From Norana najaformis (taxonomy: Eukaryota; Annelida; Clitellata; Crassiclitellata; Hormogastridae): a DNA stretch of 64,000 bases. Shown here in pieces: positions 10,875-20,690 of the stretch. Location: the NCBI GenBank assembly GCA_964023275.1, contig OZ029917.1, forward strand, positions 31,572,005-31,636,004, given 5' to 3'. The notes beneath the pieces were generated by a model. The model was not told where the DNA came from and did not search any database. It saw only the letters and a program-made list of their open reading frames with translations. Position numbers and translations under genes: made by a program. How positions within the stretch are numbered: the first letter of the stretch is position 1; each line of letters starts with the position of its first letter.

Positions 10875-11224
10875 AGACGGTTTATTTAAACACAATTAAA
10901 TTAACAATCGGTATTGTGTGACGTTTTCTTACATACAAAAATGAATAATCGCCATTATGCGACGTTTTCTATAAACAATCAAATTAATAATCGCCATTGT
11001 GTGACGTTTTTCTAAAACACAGTCAAATTATTAATTACTATTGTATGACGTTTTCTCTCAGCACAATCAATTTAGTCGCCATTGTGTGACGTTTACCTAC
11101 ACGCAAAAATTGATAATCGCCATTGTCTGACTTTTTCCTGCCCACAAAAATTATTAATGGCTATTGTGTGACGTTTTCTTGAAACAGTCAAATTAATAAT
11201 CGTCATTTGTAAAGTTTTCTTTTC
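10875..11224. repeat. 45-bp minisatellite array
   Basis: Seven to eight diverged monomers between the LINE 3' end and an RTE fragment. Confidence 0.88.
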
Positions 11225-11597
11225 TTTCCTTCTGGCTGGAATTAATCCCCCCAAGAGGAGGAGTCAGCCACACGGATCCTTTTTTCCATTTGCTTCTATC
11301 TCCATTATCTTCTTTCTCAGTCTGAGGAGCTTTAGGTCTTGCTGAATCATGTCTCCCCATCTCTTTTTTTGTCTTCCCCGACTGCAGCGACCGTAAACCT
11401 CTGCTGTCATAATTCTTTAATGCAGTTTTCCTTTTCTCTCCTCATCACATGACCATACTTTCTCAACCTGGCTTCTCGTACCTTGTCAGATATATATGCC
11501 ACTCCCAATATCTGCCGCATATCAGTAGTTCCTGTAATTTTAAAGTCATCAGTCAGCTTACCATGGGCATCACACGACTGAAACGGCCTCACTGAAG
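11225..11597 (-). mobile_element. RTE-type LINE fragment, C-terminal end
   Basis: A minus-strand frame at 11407-11592 reads GTTDMRQILGVAYISDKVRE then ARLRKYGHVMRREKENCIKE, the C-terminal RTE signature. The remainder is decayed. It is distinct from the LINE lineage at 2861-4090. Confidence 0.72.
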
Positions 11598-13092
11598 ATC
11601 CTTGATGATATCTACACCGCTTCCGGACGACTATAACCCACCCTACATATCATCTCGGTCTCTCCGCTGCCTTTGATACGATCGACAACACAACACTCAT
11701 CGCTAGGCTGTGAAAGACATCCGGCATCAGCGGTGTGGCGGTTGATTAGATCCGTAGCTACCTGTCGGACCGGTCACAATATGACAGCACTGGATCATCA
11801 AGGTCGCAGTTGCCTAACTGCGAATACGGTGGCCCACAAGGATCGGTCTTTGGTCCGATTCTTTTCGCGTTGTATGTGGCTCCAGTCGCCCAAGTAATTT
11901 CAGCACACGGCATTAATCACCACCAATATGTCAATGACATCCAACTATACATAGCGCTTGATCATATTGACTCCGACACCAGCAATCTAACGCCATGTAG
12001 TGAAGCAGTCAAATTGTTGGTTTCTAACTATTTGATTGTGTCTGAATCCAAAGACGTCTGAAGTCATTGTACCTGGCACTTCCTCATCAATAAATCGATT
12101 GTGGATCTAAAAACAGTCAACACTGCAGGTGCGGGCATCTCTCTATCAGGAACATTTAGGAATCTCGGAGAGACATTCGACTCTAAACTAGCATTCAATC
12201 AGCATGTCACCGCTGTCGCAAGGCTTCATCCGTATATCCGTATACAGTATGTCCATCCTCATTCCTGAAGGTCGGAGACCAGAGTCCTCGATATCAGCCC
12301 TCTCCATGCCGTCCTGTCCCGTGTGCTCCCGATGCATTCCGCTTCTGATAGTCCAGTCCATTCTTTGATGTCGTCCATCCATCTTCACCTCGGTCTTCCC
12401 CTTGGTCTTGATCCCTCTACATATCCCTGTAGTAGGTATGCAGAGAGTTTGTTTTCGCGGAGTAGGTGGCCGAAATATCTCAACTTCCTGCCCTTCACTA
12501 CCTCCAGCAGTCTTTTCGTTAGTCTCAGTTCTTCCAATATTGAGGCATTTGTTCTGTGCTCCCTCCAGCTAACCCCCAGTAACATCCTATATGTTGTCAT
12601 TTCAAAAGCTGATATTCTTTTTCTATCTACGGCCTTCAGAGTCCATGTCTCACAGCCATACAACGCCACCGACCACACCATCGTCTCCACCACCCTCCTC
12701 TTCATGTCCCGGCCCATAAATCGATCCTTCCAGATGTATGAAACAGAACCCATAGCCGTCCTCGCCAAGCCGAGTCTTGATCTTATCTCTTTGCTACCAT
12801 CGCCAGTTTCATCTATTACAGCCCCCAGATATCGGAAAGACGCAACCTGTTCCAGTTGTACTCCATTACACAGGATGGAGATACTTGTCCTTGTTTTAGC
12901 GACGGTCATCACCTTTGTCTTCATATTTCCATATAAAGCTATGCGTCATATTCGATCGTGCTAGCCACCGAAACTCATGAAGACAGTAGCATGTAGCGCG
13001 GTCAGGCAAAACTCGACTACTGTAATTCCCTGTTGTTTGGCACTACAAAGTGCAACATTCCAAACTGCAGGGCGTCAAGAACTCGTTAGAAC
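11598..13092 (+). mobile_element. CR1-like LINE, reverse transcriptase region, interrupted
   Basis: The + strand encodes a decayed reverse transcriptase: GLSAAFDTIDNTTLIARL, RSYLSDRSQ, GGPQGSVFGPILFALYVAP, a YVNDIQLYI block in which YADD has become YVND, and later parts that match the LINE at 38.0-38.3 kb. It is split at 12230-12918 by an RTE fragment and stops near 13092, where minisatellite resumes. Confidence 0.78.
12230..12918 (-). mobile_element. RTE-type LINE fragment nested in the CR1-like LINE
   Basis: The minus strand encodes a long frame at 12385-12924: VMTVAKTRTSISILCNGV, VASFRYLGAVIDETG, MVWSVALYGCETWTL, GRKLRYFGHLLRENKL and GYVEGSRPRGRPR. A frameshift near 12388 leads to the final RWMDDIKEWTGLS-type peptide. 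CTTCAT flanks both ends (12224-12229 and 12919-12924). The homologous LINE at 38.1 kb is continuous at this point, which confirms insertion. Confidence 0.83.
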
Positions 13093-13099
13093 ATTGACA

Positions 13100-13450
13100 C
13101 CGAGACTGTCCATTGTGTGACGTTTTCTTTCAAACACAATAAAATCAACAACCGCCATTGTGTGACGTTTTCTTTCAACACAATCATTTTAATAATCTCC
13201 ATTGTGTGATCTTTTCCTGCGCACAGAAATTAATAAATGCAATTCTGTGACGTTCTCCTAGACACAAACTTAAAAATCGCCATTGTGTGACGTTCTTTTT
13301 AAACACAATCAAATTATTTATCGCCTCTGTGTGACGTTTTCTTCAAATATAATCAACTTATTAAGTTCCGTTGCGTGACGTCTCTCTATATGCAATCAAA
13401 GTAATGAGCGACTTTGTGTGACGTTTTTTAAAAATTACAACCAAATCAAT
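13100..13450. repeat. 45-bp minisatellite array
   Basis: Seven to eight monomers of the ATTGTGTGACGTTTTC family, increasingly diverged to the right. Confidence 0.88.
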
Positions 13451-13820
13451 CAGCTCCTTAGAAACACGAATTGCTAAGAGTAGATTCGGTGAACAGCTTT
13501 CTAATTCTACCAACGTGTGATACTAAAGTTGAATGTCCATTGTAAGAGTTGAAATGATGACATCCCAGGCATAATTCTCACTACATGAGAATTTATTACA
13601 ACATATTTATAACCCTTCAAGCTGTTTCCACGTTTCCACTAATTGGTCTGCTAGATTCGAACGAACAGCTCTCACACTACCACTTCCGAATCATTTAAAC
13701 ATAGCAGTGACCATCATCTGATGTCTTGTGCCTCAATCACTGACGCTAAAAAAGTTTTCTCGTCTAAAAGAGCCGGTGCATAGTGCTTCACAGGCTTCTA
13801 GAAGAGGCCGCCAGCAAGAT
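13451..13820. other. Array spacer and conserved array-leader sequence
   Basis: Mostly unassigned. Its last part (13755-13825, CATAGTGCTTCACAGGCTTC then AAGAGGCCGC) is shared with 18535-18595 and partly with positions 1-40, each time directly before an array. Confidence 0.6.
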
Positions 13821-14155
13821 TATAATAATTACTAATCGCCATTTTGTGACTTTTAAACACAGTCAAATTAATGAGCTCCATCGTCTGACGTTTTCCTATA
13901 CATATAATTTTATTTAATAATCGTCATTGTGTGACGTCTTCCGTAAACACAATCAAATTGAGTGATATTTCCTACACAAACAAATTAATGTTCACCATTG
14001 TGTGACGTTATCTTTAAGCACAATCAAATTATTAAACGCCATTGTGTAACGTTTTCTGTGACAACATTAATAACAGCCGTTGTGTGACGTTTTCCTTAAT
14101 TAAACACATTCAAATTAACAATCGGTATTTGCGACGTTTTTCCACCCACAAAAAT
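13821..14155. repeat. 45-bp minisatellite array
   Basis: Seven monomers following the leader sequence. The array ends at a short LINE tail. Confidence 0.88.
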
Positions 14156-14220
14156 TTATTACTGTAATTGTAATTTGACATTTATGAAGCGCTGTAAAGC
14201 GATTTAAAGGTGAACTGGAC
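14156..14220 (-). mobile_element. CR1-like LINE 3' tail
   Basis: Read on the minus strand, a GCGCTTCATAAATGTC motif is followed by AAATTACAATTACAG. It resembles the tails at 9.03 kb and 53.59 kb and is too short for a family call. Confidence 0.45.
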
Positions 14221-14754
14221 GATTTTGTTCCATTTTACGAGGATCACGAACGAGTAAAGAAATTCGTCGATATGCTCCTGAGTAAACTCGGATTCATACG
14301 TGGAATTCGCGTATTTTATAGCTAGTCAAATAACTATGTGTTTGTGACTCGGATGAACTTTCCATACAGCGAGTTTAAGCTGCGAAAGGGCCTTACCGTA
14401 TGAGTGTAGGTCGAAATAAGCCTGACTAGCGCTAATCGTCGTGGACCGTTTGTTCGAGTTGTTGTGAAACTATCTTTTGAAGCGATATAAAGTACGTTAA
14501 TCAGTTGACTACTGTGTCGACTAGTTGTACCTACAAACTGTGGGATATTTTTACGTGTCCAATCGACGAAAAACAAGTAACTTCTCGAAGAGCTGGTGAC
14601 ATTCCAAAGTTGCTTGTGAATTCGCCATCTTCGATGCCGTGTTGGGACTGCGAGGAAAATTGCACCGCGACAAGGAAGGTCGAACTAGGAACTATGCTAC
14701 TACTGTGAGACCGAAACCTAAGCCAGAACGATTCTTCATTTTGGGGAGGGAAGT
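14221..14754. other. Unassigned DNA with short open frames
   Basis: Moderately GC-rich for the region, with frames of 60-100 codons on both strands (for example minus 14531-14821 and 14334-14576). None shows a recognisable motif, so no gene is called. Confidence 0.4.
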
Positions 14755-14945
14755 CTATCGTAATCGTAATCTCGAGATTTCTACAACGCCCAACGAAAGT
14801 CGCGTGAACCAGCTTATTCACAGGTGCTCAGTAAAAAAAAATCGATAGGCAAAAGGATTCGGTGAAGATCTAGGAGTCAGGCAGTCAGACAGTCGGACGG
14901 CTACGGTGGATGGTGTTTGATATTGAAGCGAGAAGACAGAAAAGG
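14755..14945 (-). mobile_element. L2-type LINE 3' untranslated tail
   Basis: The minus strand ends in CGATTACGATTACG after the words GAAATCTCGAGATTACG-like and GAATAAGCTGG-like. The same tail family occurs at 19.31-19.64 kb (+), 28.28-28.55 kb (-) and 59.1-59.4 kb (+). Only the last ~190 bp of the element are present. Confidence 0.65.
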
Positions 14946-15500
14946 GGAAAATAAAGAATCAGGATAAGATTTTTGTTTTTAGTTTTGAGTGAAACACCAG
15001 CGCAGAAATTTCAAGAGGTAAAGTGTTGGTGAGTTCGTATGATGGGTCAGATAATTGTCATAATTCTGGCGGGAATTTATTCCAGAGGGATATGGCAGTA
15101 CTATAGTACTACTTTAGTACTATAGCACTATAGTACTACTTTAATTTGATGTAATTTAATATTGGCCTTAGATAAGTAAATTAGCATATATTATAAATTA
15201 TTGTAAATCTTGATTATTTTTTAACTGATTGTTTAATAACTCCTGATTTTAATTAAAACCATTTAATATGAATGACACTTTGTTAGACAGTTATATGTTA
15301 TATAAACATAATATTATTACCAACTATTTATTCGATGACGTAAATGCTTAAGCTTATGTGAGCGCAGTAGAAGAACACTAGCTGTTTCATGCATCTGGCT
15401 TAAGTATTTTCGATAGTATAGAGCGGTTAAACCCTTTAAAGTAAGAGTAGGTAAACTCGAGTGAGGAGCAAATAGTTGAATAAAGGTGCAGCAACTTTAA
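14946..15500. other. Unassigned AT-rich DNA
   Basis: No gene is seen. A small repeat of TAGTACTA/ACTATAG words lies at about 15098-15145 and could form alternative hairpins. Confidence 0.5.
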
Positions 15501-15925
15501 GAAATTTAATAATCGCCATTGTATGACGTTTCCTCTAAAAACAATCAAATTCCTAATCGCCATCGTGTGACGTTTTCTGTAAATACAATAAAATGAATAA
15601 CTGCCTATGTGTGACGTTTTCTTTCAACATGACAAAATTAAAATACAATCGCTTTCTCTCTACCCGATCAAATTATTAATCGCCAATGTGTGACGTTTCC
15701 CTTGACAAAAAAATTAATCGCAACTGTGTGACGTCTTCTTTAAACACAATCAAATTAATAATCGAAATTGTATGACATTTTCCTAGTCACAAAGATAAAT
15801 TATCGTCCTTGTGTGAAGTAATCAAATTAATAATCGCCATTGTGTGACGTTTTCTTTTACACAATTAATACATTTCTTTAAAACGCATTCAAATTAACAA
15901 TCGTCATTGTGTGACGTGCAACACT
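15501..15925. repeat. 45-bp minisatellite array
   Basis: Nine to ten diverged monomers. The array leads into duplicated block copy B. Confidence 0.88.
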
Positions 15926-15956
15926 AATAATCAGTAATCAGCCAGTTAGACCTTAA

Positions 15957-16520
15957 GTTCCGGTTCACATAAAACGCTACTACATCCGCTACTAGACGCG
16001 AATGAACTCACACTAATTTGTCTATCACTTCCCTACGAAAGAACTGAATATTCGCACGATGAAACTGTTACAAAATCGTCTTTTCATCGATTTACTGACG
16101 TAGTTACGGACTTGCTGGATGGAATTAATTTTGAGTTGTAGACTGCCATGACACAAACACATCGAATTCGTTCGAAGATCGAGGCACAACTGAAGTCAAA
16201 CCGTAAAGTAAGGTCACGTAAAGCGTGAAAAGCAGACGACATTCGATTTAGCCGTTACAAATTTAAATCCTCTCCACTGAATCCCTGCCTTAGATGAAAT
16301 CATCAGACAGTGTCCTATTGTCCCCATTGTCAATGATAACGAATTATTTAGTTCATTTATGCTGGCATAAATTAATTTAGCTCAACCTACCTAAAGGCTG
16401 GTTCTCTCAAGTAACACTTAAGCACACATATTTACAATAAATTAAGGTATAGAGTCCTTCTAAATATATGTTGGTCAACCAAAGGCTTAGTCGCATTGCG
16501 AACTTAGGAAAAACGATACA
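15957..16520. repeat. Duplicated unique block, copy B
   Basis: Homologous to 2381-4290 but without the RTE element. It reads from the 62-codon open stretch through TAACACTTAAGCACACATAT to GCGAACTTAGGAAAAACG. It serves as the empty-site allele for the RTE insertion in copy A. Confidence 0.85.
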
Positions 16521-17004
16521 GACGTTTTCTTTAAACGCAATCAAATTAACAATCGTCATTATGTGACGTATTATTTTAACACATTCAAATTAGTAATCGC
16601 GATTGTGTGACGATTTCCTAGACAGAAAAATTAATAATCATCATTGTGTGTTGTGTGGCGTATTTTTAAAACACAATAAAATTATTAAACGCATTTGTGA
16701 CGTTTTCTTTAAACTCATTCAAATTAATAATTAATGGCCATTGTGTTACGTGTTCTTTAAACATGATAAAATTACTAATCGGCATTGTGTGACAATTTCT
16801 TTCTACACAATCAAATTATTAATCGCTATTGTCTGACGTTTTCCTAGACACAAAAATTAATAATCGTCATTCTGTGACGTATTTTTTAAACAAAAGTAAA
16901 CTTTATACCGACATGTTTGACGTTTCCTACGCATATAAAAGAAAAATCGTCATTGTGTGACGTATTCTTTAAAGACCATCATCTTAATTACTAATCGCCA
17001 TTGA
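16521..17004. repeat. 45-bp minisatellite array
   Basis: About eleven diverged monomers, ending at the third RTE fragment. Confidence 0.88.
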
Positions 17005-17372
17005 GTGACGTTTTCTCTCTTCTGTTTCTCTGCCTTCGGGCAGGTTGAAACGACCGATGACGCAATTCTTCTGTGCTTAGCTTCTTCTGTCTTCAGTCGC
17101 CTGCATCCGTCCGTCATCATCGAATCCAGGGCATCTGTCTCGGTCTTCCTCTTTTCTACTCTCCCCATTCTGGCCTCATTGACGGTTCTCAGAAGTCAGT
17201 CCCCTCTCAAAATGTGACCAAACCTTTTTTCTGTGGCCCCCTTTTTGTTCATATCACAGATTTTTCTTTCCCAGATCTTATCAGCAAATCCACGCTTGTT
17301 TTAATCTCCAAATCTTGCAACTTGCGTGACAATGCTCCCCGGGTAACAAAATTCCTTTACCTGTCCTATTTT
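17005..17372 (-). mobile_element. RTE-type LINE fragment, reverse transcriptase end
   Basis: The minus strand contains ALDSMMTDGCRRLKTEEAKH and GHILRGD-type peptides. It shares + strand words ACCGATGACGCAATTC, TCTCAGAAGTCAGTCCCCTC and CAATGCTCCCCGGGTAACAA with the copy at 1108-1655. The two must have been duplicated together with the flanking arrays or by one source element. Confidence 0.75.
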
Positions 17373-17374
17373 CC

Positions 17375-17765
17375 TCTCACAGTCAAATTAACAATCGTCA
17401 TTGTGTGATGTTTTATTTCAACACAATCAAATTATTAATCGCTATAGTGTGAAGTTTTCTGTAACATAATCAAATTAATAAGTTCTACTGCGCGACGTTT
17501 ACTTTAAACAAAATCAAATTACCGCAACTGTGTGACGTTTTCCTACACAAAATTAATAATCGCCATTGTGTGACTTTTTCTTTCAACACAGTCAAACTTA
17601 ATAGTAGCCATTGTGTAACGTTTTGCTTGACACAAAATTAATATTTTCCATTGTTTGAAGTTTTCCTAAACACAAAAGTTAATCATCGCTATTGTGTGAC
17701 GTTTTTCTAGACACAAAATTAATAATCGTCATTGTATGACGTTCTGTTTAAACACAATCAAATTA
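17375..17765. repeat. 45-bp minisatellite array
   Basis: Eight to nine monomers between the RTE fragment and an L2-type 3' end. Confidence 0.88.
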
Positions 17766-18358
17766 ATCTGCACCATTATCCGCACCGCAGATTCATTCCC
17801 ACCTCAACCGCTGTCACTCTGGTCAACAGTTTCATCGTCTCCAGGGTTGATTACTGCAATAGCCTGCTGGCAGGTCTGCCGACTTGTCAGCTAGAGCGGA
17901 TACAGTCAGTGCTAAACTCTGCTGCCCGCCTCATCTATGGTCGGACACCATTCAGTCACGTCACTGATCTCAGCGGATCACCTACAAACTGTGCCTAATT
18001 ACATACAAGGCTAATTATGGTCTTCTACCAGACTATATATCCGACTTCTGTATTCGAACAGCCGACAACCAGAACACATATCAGGTACGGTCCTCATCGA
18101 GGAATCAACTGCATGTCCCGCGTTCTTCCACGAAGTTCGGCGAACGTTCCTTCACTGTCGCCGGACCCACTGCGTGGAACAGTCTTCCTGAGAATGTGAC
18201 GAATGCCCCATCGCTGGACACATTCAAGTCACGACTCAAGACACATCTTTTTAGGATATCTTATGACTGCAGTTGATTTTTGAACCCTTGTACAGCGCCC
18301 TTTTCTTCGGCCTCGGCTGTGCTACGGCGCTATATAAATTGTCTTATTATTATTATTA
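17766..18358 (+). mobile_element. L2/CR1-type LINE 3' end with (ATT)n tail
   Basis: The + strand encodes the C-terminal domain: FIVSRVDYCNSLLAGLPTCQ, IQSVLNSAARLIYG, then by frameshift NYGLLPDYISDF, FTVAGPTAWNSLPENV and SLDTFKSRLKTHLFRISYD. It is followed by CTACGGCGCTATATAAATTG and an ATT tail, the standard L2 3' end. It is inserted in the minisatellite field, and flanking monomers resume at 18359. Confidence 0.85.
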
Positions 18359-18420
18359 GGTAACGTTTTCTGTAAACACAATCAAATTATCATTATTAGC
18401 CATTGTGTGATATCGCCAAC
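18359..18420. repeat. 45-bp minisatellite, one to two monomers
   Basis: GTAACGTTTTCTGTAAACAC then AGCCATTGTGTGA directly right of the LINE tail. Confidence 0.75.
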
Positions 18421-18580
18421 CCAATGGCAAGGACGGAGCAGGCCTGCACTTCGCTCGATTTTCCGAAGTTTTTTTTGTTAAGTTAAATGTAATTTGATTG
18501 TGTGATTGTGTTAAGAGTTCAATTCTCGTCTAAGACAGCCGATGCATAGTGCTTCACAGGCTTCTGGAAGAGGCCGCGAG
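18421..18580. other. Spacer with array-leader sequence
   Basis: Unassigned sequence ending with the leader CATAGTGCTTCACAGGCTTC at about 18546. The leader is shared with 13.77 kb. Confidence 0.6.
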
Positions 18581-18895
18581 CGAGATTATAATGCGCCATT
18601 AATAATCGCCATTGTGTGACGTTTTCCTACACGCATAAAATAGTAATCGCCATTATGTGACGTTTTCTTGAAACACAATCAAATTACTAATCGCCATTTC
18701 TTTTAATGCAATCAAATTAATAATCGCTATTGTGTGACGTTTTCTCTCAACACAATTAAATTAATAATCGCCCGTTTGTGACACTTTCTTTCACTAAAAC
18801 AATAAAATTAACATTCGCCATTTGTGACGTTTTCTTTTAACAAAACCAAATTAATAATTGCCATTGTGTGACGTTTTGTTTAAACACAATGAAAT
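18581..18895. repeat. 45-bp minisatellite array (last)
   Basis: Seven monomers. This is the right-hand limit of the minisatellite field in this window. It ends in an AT-rich TTAATTTAATTT stretch. Confidence 0.87.
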
Positions 18896-19305
18896 TAATT
18901 TAATTTAATTTATTCAAATTTAAAAAAAATTAAATTAAATGATGACGTCATCGCAGTTGACAGTATAGAACGAAAATTTAAACCGAAATAAGTCTATGCA
19001 AAATTCTCTAGTTTTCGACAGCGTTAAGTTTGGAGTTTTATATCAATTACTCGGTCAATGTCTCCTGACTGAGGACTTCGATTACACTGGAACCTTCTCT
19101 TAACGCCGTTTTATCTTACGATGAGGACTTGTAAAGCCGAAATAAATCTGTGATCCACGTCCCGACTATTTTATATCAGAATATGTGTTATAATGAGGTG
19201 TATTAGGAGGAGGGTCTGGTGTTACAACTTTTGTGTAGAAACAGATGACCATGGCTCAGTTCAAAATTGAAATAAACTACCACCGAAATTACAATTATCT
19301 TATCC
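18896..19305. other. Unassigned AT-rich DNA
   Basis: No gene or repeat is recognisable apart from the AAATTTAAT-rich start. Confidence 0.5.
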
Positions 19306-19645
19306 ATCCTAAGAACTTACCATCTCTGCACCCTTTGCAATCTCTGCGCACGTCTTCCACTCAAAACTGAAGACACTTCTCTGCAGATCCTACCCTGATT
19401 CCTCTTCTTCCTCTTATCTATCATGCAGATCCAATTCCAAACACCACTCACCGTAGCCGTCTGACGGCTTACCTGCCTGCCTGACTCTTGGATATTGACC
19501 TTGAACCGAACCCTTCTTGCCTATCGATTTGTTTTGACTGAGCGCCTGTAAATAAGCTGGTTCCCGCAACTTAGCTTTCGTTGGACGCTGCAGAAATCTC
19601 GAGTTAACGATTACGATTGTGTATTAAGAAAAATGAATGTGTTGT
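19306..19645 (+). mobile_element. L2-type LINE 3' tail
   Basis: It matches the 59.1-59.4 kb copy word for word in places (AGATCCTACCCTGATTCCTC, CTCGAGTTAACGATTACG). The upstream part encodes a decayed end of the ORF (LHPLQSLRTSST-like). It ends in CGATTACGATTG. Confidence 0.68.
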
Positions 19646-20205
19646 GTACCTTTTGCATGGCATTGAGTTGCATTCCACCAGAGTCTCGTTGTAAAGCTAA
19701 TTTTGGAAATCAAAGAAAGTATCTTATAACAGGGCTTTGTATGTGGAAGAAAATTTAAAAAGCTGAAAGTAGAAGAAAATTGGAAGTCATGTTATAATAT
19801 GTTGTAAGGGGGATGGAGGGCTGAGTGTGGTTTCAAGATGAAGCACATCGTGACAAGAAATAAACGGGTTTTCAGAATTCCCTGTACTTTGAGAAGAATG
19901 TAAATTTCCACACACAATATTTGTGACACAAATGCGTCTTCACGTATGCATGTGTTTATGTGTTTTATCTGTGTGTTTGTACAGTTTATGTGTTCTATGT
20001 ATCTATAAGTCTTTATATATATATGTATGTATTGTAAAGGTTCTTAGAATTTATACAGAGCCCCTTCTAGAAAACCTAATCAATGACGCATTATTGTACT
20101 AGACTAAACGATGTCATATTCATATTAATGCCCAGATAACTAGAAAAGTCACCAACAGTGGTGTGTGTACATACATGTTATGCTTATGGAATGTGTGGGC
20201 TGTGT
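19646..20205. other. Unassigned DNA
   Basis: GT- and AT-rich stretches including a TGTGTTTATGTG tract; no gene is seen. Confidence 0.45.
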
Positions 20206-20505
20206 GTATAGTAAAAAGTAATGTGTGTCCCATATCTCACAAGTGAAACGCAGGGGAGGCGCTCATTTCCTTTTCTTAGGCTCTTCTTGAGTCAGCAATG
20301 GACGAATCCCAAGGTCCTAGACACGTGGCCAGTGCATCGCAGGACTTGCCGTTTACTTCACAGCTTACGCCGCTACCAAATTATACTGCTTGGTGACAAA
20401 GGCACAGTGTGCGCAAATAACTTCCCTAGAGTCGTTACACGGAGTCGAACCCGCGACCGCATGATCACTGACTAAACACGTTACTGATAGACCACCGTGC
20501 CACAT
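20206..20505 (-). mobile_element. tRNA-derived SINE
   Basis: Read on the minus strand, the head is GTGGCACGGTGGTCTATCAG with a B-box GCGGGTTCGACTCCG, followed by a ~200-bp body. The head could be mistaken for a tRNA but lacks a proper acceptor-stem end. Confidence 0.65.
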
Positions 20506-20509
20506 TGCA

Positions 20510-20690
20510 AGGAAGGGATAGAGGGACAGGATTTGTGAAATTCAAGAGGGAGATCGTTTCAGAGTCGAGGCACAGAGTAGCTTATGGATCGGTTAGAGTA
20601 ACCGTCTCAGAGGAGGCTCAAACCCGTACTCTCCACATTACAAGCCAAGCGCTATAACCAATCGTCTACCGTGCTAAAGGATAGCAGTGA
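20510..20690 (-). mobile_element. Second tRNA-derived SINE-like element
   Basis: On the minus strand TAGCACGGTAGACGATTGG, an A-box-like TGGTTATAGCGC and a B-box-like GGGTTTGAGCC occur in tRNA spacing. A short body runs directly into the head of the previous SINE. Confidence 0.55.

Noticed and set aside
20400-20510. tRNA gene on the minus strand
   Set aside because: Lacks a complete cloverleaf and continues into a SINE body.
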